Shown: positions 43,067 through 53,630 of the stretch, one piece after another
Position numbering within the stretch: the first letter of the stretch is position 1
Layout of the letters: every line of letters begins with the position of its first letter
NCBI GenBank assembly: GCA_032433765.1
Contig: JAVIAB010000025.1
Location: 33,893,282 to 33,957,281 of the forward strand
Origin: Megaustenia siamemsis
Lineage: Eukaryota; Mollusca; Gastropoda; Stylommatophora; Ariophantidae
Length of the DNA stretch: 64,000 bases
Direction of reading: 5' to 3'
Notes under the pieces: model-generated
What the model was told of the DNA's origin: nothing
What the model saw: only the letters and a program-made list of their open reading frames with translations
Databases searched by the model: none
Program-made: the position numbers and the translations under genes

Positions 43067-43667
43067 ACATTATGAAAGGCAAATGAGAGAGGAAAGAAGA
43101 GGAGAACAATGGAGAAGTGAAGAAAAGTGATAGAAGAAAGAGAAGAAATAAAAACAGACATAACAAAGGGATAATGTGAAGAGAAATAGAGGGGGAGGGA
43201 AGAAGAAAAAGAAGAAGAAGTAGAAGTAGAAAAGACGATGAGGAAATAGATATTGAAGGGGAGAAATGAGAAAAAAACAAGAAGAAAAATTAAGAAAGAG
43301 AAAGAAACGACAATTAATTAACCCCACACATGGCTCAAAATAAGCATCGTTATGTGATCGAATTTCCTGTTGACCAAATATAATGCCCTCGCCCCCAAAT
43401 TTTACAAATCTCGAACAACCGACGACCTTTCTCACGCGCCATTATAAAATTCCGGAACCTGTAAGCAATTCGTCTAAGTGATTCATCGGTCTGGCCAATC
43501 GTAGCAGCGGATATCAGTAATCATTCTTTGATTGATTGCGCTAATTCTCTTACAGTAAGACTCCGCTCCGGCTGTTATGTTGTAATAACATTCATCTCAT
43601 TTCTTTAATGCTCTGTTATCACTTAAATGCGGGTATCTGGGTATTATTTTGGCGTACAGTGAAATTA
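43067..43667. other. GA-rich tract then single-copy stretch, no gene seen
   Basis: 43075-43310 is purine-rich with irregular GAAGAAGAAG runs. 43311-43654 shows no supportable feature. The last 13 bases (43655-43667) are the left target duplication of the SINE that follows. Confidence 0.5.
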
Positions 43668-43807
43668 GGGAGCCGCGATAGCTCAGTGGTTAGTGAATTG
43701 GACTACAACGGACAAGAGGTAGGGTTCGATTCCAACCGACGGCTTCCGGGTTCACGCAGCCTTAAATGGGTACCGGATTTTTTTTGTGGGAAAGTAAAGC
43801 GGCACGG

Positions 43808-44260
43808 ACTCTCGCCCGTGCGCTACTGGGGCCCGAAAGGGGAGGAAAGAATAGTGGCGCTGTACCCTACCAGGCATGTTCGTAAGAGGCGAGAAAGGAG
43901 GGTTGTGCATGGGACTGGCTATCCCATACTGTAAAAAAACATAAGCCGAAAAAAACTTCACAAACATGGGTCCAGGTTGCCGACTCACCCTTTGTCTACT
44001 AGGAAATCCTCCAGAATTGGCACCTGGAATGTTCGTACTCTAAGAGAGTATTACACAATAGGCCCTTTATTGGAATCCCCAGGAGAAAAGATAAAGAGGA
44101 AGACCAAGGAATTTTGGAGAAGACAGATAGAAGCAGAGATGAAGATGATGGGGAAGACATGGAATGATCTTAAAAGAATGGCAAAAAACAGAACGACTTG
44201 TAAAGTGTTTGTTGAAGACCTATGATCCACTGGGAGCTAAAAATGTAGAAGAGGAAGAAG
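43808..44260 (+). mobile_element. Internally deleted LINE C with both ends
   Basis: 453 bp flanked by a perfect 12-bp repeat AAAGCGGCACGG (43796-43807 and 44261-44272). It starts with a ~190-bp leader (ACTCTCGCCCGTGCGC...). A frame (43977-44225, 82 codons) then reads SSRIGTWNVRTLRE, the start of a LINE AP-endonuclease domain. It jumps straight to the LINE C C-terminus (FWRRQIEAEMKMMGKTWNDL) and ends in a GAAGAGGAAGAAG tail. All of the endonuclease catalytic region and the RT are missing. It transposed as a short element, so it behaves like a LINE-derived SINE. Confidence 0.85.
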
Positions 44261-44370
44261 AAAGCGGCACGGGCGTAATACCGCCCACATTACCCCTAAA
44301 ATCATGTGCTGAAGGTCTTTAAAATGTATGGACACTAACACCATGTTCCCTATACGCCACTTGGCGTGAC

Positions 44371-45018
44371 GGGGTACTTTACTTTTACTTTACTTTACTT
44401 TACTTTAGTTTCCTTTACTTTACTTTACTTTACTTGTATTTTACTTTACTTTTACTTTACTTTACTTTACTTTAGTTTCCTTTACTTTACTTTACTTTAC
44501 TTGTATTTTACTGTACTTTTACTTTACTTTACTTTACTTTACTTTAGTTTCCTTTACTGTACTTTTACTTTACTTTACTTTACTTTACTTTAGTTTCCTT
44601 TACTGTACTTTTACTTTACTTTACTTTACTTTACTTTACTTTACTTTACTTTACTTTACTTTACTTTTACTTTACTTTACTTTACTTTAGTTTCCTTTAC
44701 TTTACTTTACTTTACTTGTATTTTACTTTCCTTTTACTTTACTTTACTTTACTTTAGTTTCCTTTATTTTACTTTACTTTACTTGTATTTTACTGTACTT
44801 TTACTTTACTTTACTTTACTTTACTTTAGTTTCCTTTACTGTACTTTTACTTTACTTTACTTTACTTTACTTTAGTTTCCTTTACTGTACTTTTACTGTA
44901 CTTTACTTTACTTTACTTTACTTCACTTTACTTTACTTTACTTTACTTTACTTTACTTTACTTTACTTTTACTTTACTTTACTTTACTTTACTTTACTTT
45001 ACTTTACTTTACTTTACT
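44371..45018. repeat. (ACTTT)n pentanucleotide array
   Basis: Mostly ACTTT with recurrent imperfections (TTTAGTTTCC, ACTTGTATTTT, ACTGTACTTTT) that repeat in larger blocks of about 75-90 bp. It is the expanded 3' tail of the S1 SINE. Confidence 0.95.
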
Positions 45019-45119
45019 TACAGTGAAATTAAATCTTCGATGATGAGGGGTTAGCGATGGGCGCTGGTACTGATGTGACGAGTCTCAGTTCAAATCCAAG
45101 GTAGTGGCTATTTTTACAC

Positions 45120-45938
45120 GGGCTGACAAGCCTATAGGAATCGACAAGCCTATAAGGATCGACTAGCATATAGGGATCGACTAGCATATAGGGATCGACA
45201 AGCCTATAGGGATCGACTAGCATATAGGGATCGACTAGGATATATAGATCGACAAGCCTCGACTAGCATCGGATCGACAAGCCTCAACGGGCTGACATGC
45301 CTTTAGGGGTCGACTAGCATATAGAGATCGACAAGCCTCAACGGACTGACAAGCCTATAGGGATCGACAAGCCTCAACGGACTGACAAGGCTTAAGGGAT
45401 CGACTACCATATAGGGATCGACAAGCCTCAACGGACTGACAAGCCTTTAGGGGTCGACTAGCATATAGGGATCGACAAGATTCAACGGACTGACAAGCCT
45501 ATAGGGATCGACAAGCCTCAACGGACTGACAAGCCTTTAGAGATCGACTAGCATATAGGGATCGACAAGCCTCAACGGACTGACAAGCCTATAGGGTTCG
45601 ACAAGCCTCAACGGACTGACAAGCCTATAGAGATCGACAAGCCTCAACGGACTGACAAGCCTATAGGGATCGACAAGCCTCAACGGACTGACAAGCTTAT
45701 AGGGATCGACAAGCCTCAACGGACTGACAAGGCTTTAGGGATCGACTAGCATATAGGGATCGACAAGCCTAAACGGACTGACAAGGCTTTAGGGATCGAC
45801 TAGCATATAGGGATCGACAAGCCTCAACGGACTGACAAGGCTTTAGGGATCGACTAGCATATAGGGATCGACAAGCCTCAACGGACTGATAAGCCTTTAG
45901 GGATCGACTAGCAATTAGAGATCGACTAGCATATATTG
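45120..45938. repeat. Compound ~37-bp minisatellite
   Basis: Alternating ATAGGGATCGACAAGCCT and CAACGGACTGACAAGCCT modules, with ATCGACTAGCAT variants. The right end falls exactly at the 3' tail of LINE E (TTGAGTTATTTGCGGG, minus strand). The minus-strand frames (LVDPYRLVSPLR) are repeat artefacts. Confidence 0.9.
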
Positions 45939-46790
45939 AGTTATTTGCGGGTCATCATCATTGCACTCCGAACATGTACATAGGTGCTCAGAACCCCATC
46001 TCAGCAATTCTCTCAGTGTCCAGCGACTGACGACTCCAGTTCTATGTTGGTTGATAAGTCTTCTTACACGGCCACTAAGTTTCTCATTTCTGGCTGTGCC
46101 CATCTTAACTCCTATTTCCATAATTCGAAGAAGTGACGTGGATCTGTGTTTGTCGAAGTCCTGTGCTCTTCCCACATCTCGGAGGGCATTGATGATGTCC
46201 GCCCAATCCATTGGTTGCCCGTCCTCAATGACAGCGCAGCTAGCCAACCGGTCCGCTCTTTCATTTCCCCGTACCTCCGCATGTCCAGGGACAAAGACAA
46301 AGGTGACCATACGTATATTGGATTTCTGCAACGACTCTACCCATTGCATGCGTACAGAGCCCGCCTCCACTTCTTTTGTCATGCTCATCGAATCGCTCAG
46401 TATACATGCGTGGGTGTAGTCTTGTGACTCTAACCATTTGAATGCCTTGGTCACTGCCATCACCTCCATTGTCATGCAACTCGTGGTCATGACGTATGCA
46501 CCACTGTCTCCTTTTACTATTTTACCTGTAAATGCCCATGCACTTCTTTGGTGTCGTCTTACAGATCCGTCTGTATAGATGACTGCATCTTTCTCATCGG
46601 TGTTATCGCAGATGAGACCGTTGACCTCGGCATTAACCACGACCGGGTTCTGTTCCCTACATTTCCTGTCGAGTGTGACAATACACGAGAAAGTCCCATT
46701 GAAAGACGTAGGCACCGGTATCCACTCCACACCAACGTTGATATTGGTAAGCCCACAGGCCTGTTTGATGACATCTTCCGCTCGGCCCAC
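45915..46790 (-). CDS. LINE E RNase H domain, intact frame
   Basis: A 291-codon frame with a complete RNase H fold signature: YTDGS (Asp74), MEVMA (Glu109), ILSDS (Asp133), VPGHAEVRGNERAD (His170, Asp180). All four acidic catalytic residues are present. RNase H removes RNA from the RNA:DNA hybrid during retrotransposition. The C-terminal part (LRELLRWGSEHLCTCSEC) has a small Cys cluster. Relative to the copies at 2745 and 52590 it lacks about five residues before GKIVK. The final residues (YMLVDL) are read into the adjoining minisatellite. The RT is missing: LINE A sequence begins at 46963 on the other side. This is the 3' part of a LINE, not a host RNase H gene. Confidence 0.75.
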   Translation of the reverse strand: MGRAEDVIKQACGLTNINVGVEWIPVPTSFNGTFSCIVTLDRKCREQNPVVVNAEVNGLICDNTDEKDAVIYTDGSVRRHQRSAWAFTGKIVKGDSGAYVMTTSCMTMEVMAVTKAFKWLESQDYTHACILSDSMSMTKEVEAGSVRMQWVESLQKSNIRMVTFVFVPGHAEVRGNERADRLASCAVIEDGQPMDWADIINALRDVGRAQDFDKHRSTSLLRIMEIGVKMGTARNEKLSGRVRRLINQHRTGVVSRWTLRELLRWGSEHLCTCSECNDDDPQITQYMLVDL

Positions 46791-46960
46791 CCATTATTTG
46801 CCTCTTTTTCGCCTGGCACCTTTCACTGTGTTGAGCACGTGGTGCTATGGATGCTCTTTATCTGTACTAATCTTCAGGTATGCTCGTGCTCTCCAGATCT
46901 TGATTCTGTCATCCATGGTTGGAAAGTCAAGAAGATACCTCATTGCTGCACAGGGTCTAA
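46791..46960 (-). pseudogene. LINE E, region upstream of RNase H
   Basis: Frames shift here, but PTMDDRIKIWRARAYLK-like and VKGARRKRGKQWVGRAED-like pieces can be read in minus orientation, connecting to the RNase H frame. Truncated at 46960 where plus-strand LINE A begins. Confidence 0.5.
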
Positions 46961-46962
46961 AT

Positions 46963-47400
46963 CTTATGTAGAGCCAGTCTTAACCTATGGATGTGAATCA
47001 TGAACAATAGGACAACAGACAAGAAAATCACTGGAGGCTGTAGAAATGTGGTTTTACAGAAGAATGTTGAGAATACCATGGAAAGCTAAGAAGTGTAGTG
47101 AAAACGTTCTGAAAGAGGCCAAAGCAAAAATAGAGCTAATTTCCAATATAAAGAAGAAACAATCATCATTTTTTTGGCCATGTAATGAGAAGAGAACAAC
47201 TGAAGTATATTGTAACAACTGTAGAAATTGAGGGACGAAGAGATAGAGGGAAGCAAAGAGAAAAAATACCAGACATCTTAAGAGAATGGCTTGGCAGAAG
47301 GTCAACAACAGAAATGATAAATAACTGTCGAGATCGAAAGTTGTGGAGAGACATTGTTACCTACGCCAGCAGGCTCGGTACATGATGATAATGATGATAT
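46963..47400 (+). pseudogene. LINE A, 3' third
   Basis: Plus strand: YVEPVLTYGCES, stop, TIGQQTRKSLEAVEMWFYRR, MLRIPWKAKKCSENVLKEAK, then a frameshift and MRREQLKYIVTTVEIEGRRD. The end is RKLWRDIVTYASRLGT with a TGATGATAATGATGAT tail. Confidence 0.8.
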
Positions 47401-47544
47401 TATAAGCGTTCATGACTTAAGTGTAAAAGAACTTGTAATTTTAAATCAAATTGTTGCACAAATTTTGGCAAAAATTAAAATTCTGATATTTGCAAAGATG
47501 TTTCATCTACAATCTCCACAGACTAAAATTAGACTAAAAATTAC

Positions 47545-48008
47545 AGTTTTGTTCTTTTATGTCGCAGTTTTTTTGCTTTATGTCACAGTTTTTTCCCTTT
47601 ATGTCACAGTTTTTTTTTGCTTTATTTCACAGTTTTTTTTATTTATGTCACAGTTTTTTTGCTTTATGTCACAGTTTTTTTTTGCTTTATGTCACAGTTT
47701 TTTTTGCTTTATGTCAGTGTTTTTTGCTTTATGTCACAGTTTTTTTTGCTTATGTCACAGTTTTTTTTGCTTTATGTCACAGTTTTTTTTGCTTTATGTC
47801 ACAGTTTTTTTTGCTTTATGTCACAGTTTTTTTGCTTTATGTCACAGTTTTTTTTGCTTTATGTCTCTGTTTTTTTTGCTTTATGTCACAGTTTTTTTGC
47901 TTTATGTCACAGTTTTTTTGCTTTATGTCACAGTTTTATTTGCTTTATGTCACAGTTTTTTTTTGCTTTATGTCACAGTTTTTTTGCTTTATGTCACAGT
48001 TTTTTTCC
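47545..48008. repeat. ~21-bp T-rich minisatellite, about 21 units
   Basis: Unit GCTTTATGTCACAG plus a T-run of 6-9 bases; length variation is almost entirely in the T-run. It joins directly onto a truncated LINE I at 48009. Confidence 0.95.
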
Positions 48009-48475
48009 CCCCAAATCTCATTTGTCTCGTTTGAATTGTGTTAATTGTTCTCTTTTCATCTTTAGCTTCTTTAAAACTTCATCTTTTGTTTTCTTTTCTT
48101 ACCATCCAATTCTACCTATTCTTCTATATATCCACATTTCAAAGGCTTCAATTCTCTGTTCTGTTTTCTTGTCTAATGTCCATGTTTCTGCACCATATAG
48201 GAATATTGAGAAGATGTAACATTTTGCTATTCATAGTTTTAGCCCTGGTGTTATTTGTTTTGATGTTAGTATGTTCTTCATGCCATTAAAATTACTTTTT
48301 GCCATTCCTATCTTTTGTTTATTTCAGTTGTACATTTTCCATCACTGGTTATAGTATGTCCAAGGTAGTTGTAGTTCTGAACTGTCTCCAGGTCTATACC
48401 TTCAATTTTGATATCCACTTATGGGTTTCGAGTATTTTCTTTGTTTATGATCATAAGGTGTCTTGTTTTTTTTTT
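48009..48475 (-). pseudogene. LINE I, internal fragment
   Basis: Minus strand: KTRHLMIINKENTRN, then DIKIEGIDLETVQNYNYLGH TITSDGKCTTEINKR, then decayed sequence and LDKKTEQRIEAFEMWIYRRI. It stops at NTIQTRQMRF, where the plus-strand copy at 22131 continues. The 3' remainder has been replaced by the T-rich array. Confidence 0.7.
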
Positions 48476-48497
48476 TTAATAAAGTGGATGTGATTAT

Positions 48498-48566
48498 TTT
48501 CTAAAACACCTCTATTTCTAAAACACCTCTATTTCTAAAACACCTCTATTTCTAAAACACCTCTTA
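48498..48566. repeat. 17-bp tandem repeat, 4 units
   Basis: Unit CTAAAACACCTCTATTT. Confidence 0.9.
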
Positions 48567-48679
48567 TTCTAACTTTGACGTCACATCCGAATTACTGGGG
48601 AAAGTGCCAGGAGAAGATAACGCTGAAGATATACAGGAAGGAAATCTAACTCTTCCTTCAATGATTCAAGCATAGTCAT

Positions 48680-49075
48680 GAAATGAGAAAGAAAGAAAAG
48701 AAAGAAAAAAAGGAAAGAAAGAAAGGAAGGAAGGAAGGAAGGAAGGAAGGAAGGAAGGAAGGAAGGAAGGAAGGAAAGAAGGAAGAAAGGAAGGAAAGAA
48801 GGAAGGGATTGAGAGAGGAAAAGTAGAAGGAAAGAAGGCTGGCACGGAGGAAAGAAGTGAGACAGGAAGGAAGGAAGGAAGAAAGAAAAGGAGAAAGGAA
48901 GGGAGGGAGGAAGGGAATGAGGAAGGAAGGAAGGAAGAAAAGGACAAAGAAAGGAAGGGAGGGAGGGAGTGAGGAAGGAATGAAGCAATTGAAGGGGGGG
49001 GGGGTGACGGCAAAGAGGGCGGAAGGAAGGGAGGAAAGAAAGAAGGGAGGCAGGAATGGGGCAGTGAGGGAAGAA
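48680..49075. repeat. (GGAA)n and mixed purine tract
   Basis: Near-pure GGAA at 48724-48775, degrading into irregular GGAAGGAAAGAAGG. Almost wholly purine on the plus strand. Open frames in it (Lys/Glu/Gly or Phe/Leu/Ser/Pro) are compositional. Confidence 0.95.
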
Positions 49076-49079
49076 GGGC

Positions 49080-49974
49080 AGCAGGCAGGGATGACTTCAA
49101 TATTGGAACTAATTAACTTGCACGGAACCACTGACAGAGACACATTTCAGAGATAAAAACAGACAGTCGTAAATTCACAGACTCTGGGCTCGTTAATCAA
49201 AGATGATGTTGATGTAAATTCAATTCATTTCTTTTTAAAGTGCAGGAATTGAATACATTAAAATGACATAAATCTCATCACACACAAAAATGTAACATAG
49301 CAATATATATATATATATATATATAACAAATTATCTATCAATTTAATTTCTATTTTTGCATGAAACAAACAGGAATTTAATTCATTCTTTATTTACACAT
49401 TAGTAACAGCTCCCTGAAAACGCTCAGGGTTTTAAAAAAAAAGCTGAATTTATAATGCTCTTTTCTAAGATAATTGCATTGCGCTAGACTGGTGAATGAG
49501 TCTGAAAGTTGCAAGAGATTTGAAGTTGGAGGCAAGAATCTTAAAACGTCGAGAAAATGCTGTAGAAGTTTTAAGAAGATGAATGAGTTGCTAAAAATGG
49601 CTAATATTTAAGAATACTTAGAAAAATCAGAAGGCAAACATGGCTGTTTCATTTTACTGTTTGACCTTGCTGATTTCGTAAATGTCAAGAGAATGGTCGT
49701 CAACGGTCGAGATTTGGGATGCTGGGACGGAAGTCTGGGTAGTGAGGGGGGGCATTGAGAGCTGTTGGGAACCCAGACAGACCGAAATACTTATGATGAA
49801 GATGAGGAAGCCATTAAGACAGATGGAATCTATTTTTGGGTCTCACAAACATTAGAACTTCACTTCGGGACGTAGTTTCAAGTTATTGTAAAAGTTTAGG
49901 AACTCAGCGCTCATGTTCTTTTTTTTTTATTTTTTTTAAAAAGTGATTGGGACACTTTTTTTTCGCTGTTACTA
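49080..49974. other. AT-rich single-copy stretch, no gene seen
   Basis: The longest non-repetitive piece in the right half. It contains a (TA)n run at 49303-49324. I see no coding frame above background and no RNA gene. Confidence 0.5.
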
Positions 49975-50483
49975 ATGTCTGTTTGTTAGTGTACTTTTGT
50001 ATTTCTGCCTGTCTGTCCACCTGCCAGTATGTCTGCCTAGTCTGTCTGCTTGCCTACATCTGTGTTTATGTGTCTGTCTGTCTGCCTGCCTGTCTGTCTG
50101 CCTGTCTAGTCTTTCTGTCTGTCTAATTTGTCTGTATGTCGGTCTGTCTCTGTCTGTCTGTCTGTATGCCTAGTCTGTCTAGTCTCTCCGTCCATCCATC
50201 CAAAAACTCATCCAACCAACCATCAATCCATCCGTCTATCCATCCATCCACCCAAAACCCATCCATCTATCCACCCACTCACCCACTCACCCATCCATCC
50301 ATCCACACAATCCATCCATCCACCCACCCATCCGTCCATCCATCCACCCCCATCCATCCATCCATCCATCCATCCATCCATCCATCCATCCATCCATCCA
50401 TCTATCCATCCACCCACCCACCCACCCATCCATCCATCCACCCACCCATCCATCCACCCACCCACCCACCCACCGACCCATCT
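49975..50483. repeat. (CTGT)n followed by (CCAT)n / (CCAC)n
   Basis: 49975-50180 is CTGT/CTGC-type; 50185-50483 is CATC/CACC-type. The second block joins the LINE D2 frame at 50487 without a spacer, and the minus-strand frame reads through as Gly/Trp/Met/Asp repeats. Confidence 0.95.
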
Positions 50484-50486
50484 TAT

Positions 50487-50955
50487 CTCTCAGACTGTTT
50501 CCTGTCATTCGTCTAACACATTTCATCTCTGTAGAGGTTATTTTTCTTATATGTCTTGCATCTAGGGTCCAGGTCTGGCATTGGTAGCACAACGTTGGGA
50601 TGAAGATTGTATTGTATAGTGCTCGTTTTGCCTCCAGAGTTATTTCCTTGTTGGACAATAGTGGCGATAGTTGTCCAATCATTTGACAAGCTTTGTTGCA
50701 TTTTGATTCTATCTCTGCTGTTTGAGAATTATCGTTTGTCATTAGACTTCCTAGGTATTTGAATTCCTCTACTTGTTTTAGTTGTCTGCCTTCTATAGTT
50801 ATGTTGATGTTCTGTTTTAGTTGTCTGCCTTCTATAGTTATGTTGATGTTCTGTTTTAGTTGTCTGCCTTCTATAGTTATGTTGATGTTCTGTTTTAGTT
50901 GTCTGCCTTCTATAGTTATGTTGATGTTCTGTTTATTTTTATCCAACGAGATGAA
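50487..50955 (-). pseudogene. LINE D2 fragment with internal 39-bp amplification
   Basis: The minus frame reads [13 protein letters not shown] four times, then [58 protein letters not shown] and [15 protein letters not shown], before running into the (CCAT)n array. The frame is unbroken. 63545-64000 is the same region with one NINITIE unit. Confidence 0.85.
50783..50940. repeat. 39-bp tandem repeat inside LINE D2, 4 units
   Basis: Unit CTGTTTTAGTTGTCTGCCTT then CTATAGTTATGTTGATGTT, on the plus strand. The units are essentially identical. In-frame amplification of 13 codons of the LINE. Confidence 0.9.
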
Positions 50956-51050
50956 ATGTTAATTCAGTTGACTCCACTGGCACGGACGATTGAGCAATTA
51001 TTGAATTGAGTTCTTTTGCAGTGATACCGGGACTTTCGACTAACTACAAC
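50955..51050 (+). repeat. Dispersed repeat R7, partial copy
   Basis: Shares TTGACTCCACTGGCACGGAC, GATTGAGCAATTATTGA and GCAGTGATACCGGGA with R7 at 13378 and 57060. Confidence 0.6.
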
Positions 51051-51540
51051 TATCGTCTTTTTTATGTTACATCTTTTGTCAACATTGTTCTGTGTCTTTT
51101 ATGTCCTCTGCCAACACCTTCTCACTCACTATTATATTTCATTTCTTCACTTTTCTCTCTGACCGAAGAAGGCATATATCGCGGAAGTCATAGTTCTCCA
51201 TGATTGACGATTTGCTGCTAGAACTTGTAGGTCTTTGTTGTTTCTTAGACCCTTGGTTGAGCCTTCTCTAATTGTTTCTGTTAGCCTGATTTTCTTTTAT
51301 CTTTTCCGCGTGAATGTTATTACTCACTGTTATGTCCCCTGTCAACAATTTCTCACTCACTATTATATTCTTTGGCAATGTTATGTGTCTATTATAAACT
51401 ATGTCAACAACACAAAATGTCTTTTATTAAATCTAATTTCAACAAGTTCTCTCTCTCTTTCTCTGTCTCTCACTATCTATTATATAATTTATTTATATTT
51501 TTATATCTTCTCTCAACACTTTCTCTTTTTTCTTTCTGTC
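51050..51540. repeat. Degenerate T/C-rich tandem repeat
   Basis: Recurrent TCACTCACTATTATAT, TTATGTCCTCTGCCAACA-like and CAACACTTTCTC words at irregular spacing suggest an old, eroded array. No coding call. Confidence 0.5.
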
Positions 51541-51828
51541 ATCACACATGTTCACAATTATAACCGTTGTCATCACACATGTTCACAATTATAACTGTTG
51601 TCATCACACATGTTCACAATTATAACCGTTGTCATCACACATGTTCACAATTATAACCGTTGTCATCACACATGTTCACAATTATAAACGTTGTCATCAC
51701 ACATGTTCACAATTATAACCGTTGTTATCACACATGTTCACAATTATAAGCGTTGTCATCACACATGTTCACAATTATAACCGTTGTCATCACACATGTT
51801 CACAATTATAACCGTTGTAATCAACTTC
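51540..51828. repeat. 31-bp minisatellite, about 9 units
   Basis: Unit CATCACACATGTTCACAATT then ATAACCGTTGT. Little divergence. Confidence 0.95.
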
Positions 51829-51995
51829 TATTTATTATATCCTCCCTCATTAAATTCGTTCTCTCCAGCCAACACTCAGATTCTAACTTTTTATTGCTGA
51901 TGTGTCTCTACCCATTATAATTCCATTATCCAAAATACCTACTTTTCTATAACCATTTTTCTCTGATGTGAAATTCAACCATGTTATTTCTCCCA

Positions 51996-52257
51996 CAGTA
52001 AAGTAAAGTAAAGCACCACCGTCACGCCAAGTGGCGTATAGGGAACATGGTGTTAGTAACCATGCATTTTACAGACCTTCAGCACATGATTTTTGGGGTA
52101 ATGTGGTCGGTATTACGCCCGTGCTGATTTACTCTCCCAGAAAAAAATCCGGTACCCATTTAAGGCTGGGTGAACCCGGAAGCCGTCGGTTGGGATCGAA
52201 CCCTACCCCTTGTCCTTTGTAGTCCAGTTCACTAACCACTGAGCTATCGCGGCTCCC
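51996..52257 (-). mobile_element. SINE S1, full length
   Basis: Minus orientation, with AGTAAAGTAAAGTAAAGCAC tail at the left and the GGGAGCCGCGATAGCTCAGT head at the right. Perfect 12-bp target duplication TTATTTCTCCCA (51984-51995 and 52258-52269). Confidence 0.95.
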
Positions 52258-52269
52258 TTATTTCTCCCA

Positions 52270-52588
52270 TTAAAAAAAATATTGTAAATGATATCAACCT
52301 GATTTTCTCTGACATCAACGATCAAAACATCAACTGTTGATAAGTTAATTTCTTGTTCCCTTCACATTTTTTATAATTTTAAACGAGCTCACGAATTCTC
52401 CATGTTCTCTCCAATGTTATCTCACGTCCCATTATCTTCTCAAGTGCCTTTTAACGAGAATATAAAATAAATGATTAATTTTCCTTAAATGTAGAAACTC
52501 CTTCACGTCTTCAAGCTTATGAGCAAGACTATTTGATCTTTGTTCCCCTATTTTTAAAATCATCATCGGCAAATTTTATGAATCATTG
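52270..52588. other. AT-rich stretch, no gene seen
   Basis: Continues the style of the eroded repeat at 51050-51950. Nothing coding. Confidence 0.4.
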
Positions 52589-53400
52589 AGTTATTGAGTT
52601 ATTTGCGGGTTATCATCATTGTACTCCGAACACGTACATAGGTGCTAAGATCCCCTCCTCGACAAGTATCAGTGTCCAGCGAAAGACGACTCCAGTTATG
52701 TGTTGGTTGATAAGTCTTCTTATAGACCCATTACGTTTCTCGGTTCTAGCTGTGTCCATTTTAACTCACATCTTTTTCATCCAAAGGAGTGACGTAGACT
52801 CATGGTTGTCAAAGCCCTGTGACCATTCCACATCTCGGAGGGCATTGATGATGTCTGCCCGATCCATTGGTTGACCGTCTTCAACAACTGCGCAGATAGC
52901 CAACCTGTCCGCTCTTTCATTTCCCCGCACTCCCGCATGTCCTGGTACGTAGACAAAGGTGACCTTACGTATTTTTGACTTCTGCAATGGCTCTACCCAT
53001 TGCATGCGCACAGATCCCACCTCCACCTTTCCTATCATGCTTATAGAATCGCTCAGTATAAAATGACGTGTAGTCTTGTGACTCTAATCAGTTGAATGCC
53101 TTAGTCATTGCCATCATCTCCATGGTCATGCTACTCGTGGTCATAATGTATGCACCACTGTCTTCCTTGACTATTCTGCCTGTCGAGCGTGCTGTAAATG
53201 CTCATGCATTTTTTTGGTGTCGTATTACAGATCCGTCTGTATAGATGACTGCATCTTTCTCATCGGTGTTATCCAAGCTGACACCGTTGACCTCCGCATT
53301 GACCACGACTGGGTTCTGTTCCCTACATTTCCCGTCGAGTGTGGACAATGCACGAGAATGTTGCCTTGAATGACGTAGACATCAAACCAGTATCCACTTC
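52589..53400 (-). pseudogene. LINE E RNase H region, decayed
   Basis: Minus strand: NTDEKDAVIYTDGSV, AWAFTARSTGRIVKEDSGAY, SSMTMEMMAMTKAFN, stop, frameshift, then VTFVYVPGHAGVRGNERADR, DGQPMDRADIINALRDVEWS, ending in the Cys region. Catalytic Asp, Glu and final Asp positions survive, but the Asp of ILSDS is lost in a frameshifted stretch. The 3' tail CAAATAACTCAATAACTCAA is intact. Confidence 0.75.
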
Positions 53401-53414
53401 TCGCCAGCGTTGAT

Positions 53415-53630
53415 TTTGATTATTATGAATAATGTGGTCAGTACAACGCCAAGCCGACCAATTTTCCTAGGAGAGTTAAAAACTCCTATATCAATTCTCT
53501 TAGCTGATGAAATCCTGGACTCATCTCAATCAGAAAAACAAAATCGCCACTTTAAGGAATTGAACCCAGATTTATTTAGTCAACAATGAGCGCCCTAACT
53601 AGTCACCTTAGACAGTTTCCATTGTAAAAC
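53415..53630 (-). mobile_element. Old SINE S6, copy 2
   Basis: Contains TGTGGTCAGTACAACGCCAA GCCGACC and, to the right, GGAATTGAACCCAGATT (complement of a B-box-like AATCTGGGTTCAATTCC). Similar to 22735-22990. Confidence 0.45.

Larger units (their letters stand above)
43668..45018 (+). mobile_element. SINE S1 with nested LINE C derivative and 640-bp (ACTTT)n tail
   Basis: The SINE is in two parts, 43668-43807 and 44261-44370, with A-box TAGCTCAGTGG and B-box GGTTCGATTCC. Its tail GTACTTTACTTT grades into a pentanucleotide array to 45018. The whole unit is flanked by a perfect 13-bp repeat TACAGTGAAATTA (43655-43667 and 45019-45031). The tail therefore belongs to the original insertion and grew inside it. 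Confidence 0.9.

Noticed and set aside
45040..45115. A tRNA-like word GTTCAAATCC after the (ACTTT)n array
   Set aside because: The isolated B-box-like match lacks a supporting A-box at proper spacing.
48581..49156. Low-complexity Ser/Pro/Leu/Phe and Lys/Glu/Gly proteins
   Set aside because: They are translations of the GGAA/purine tract.
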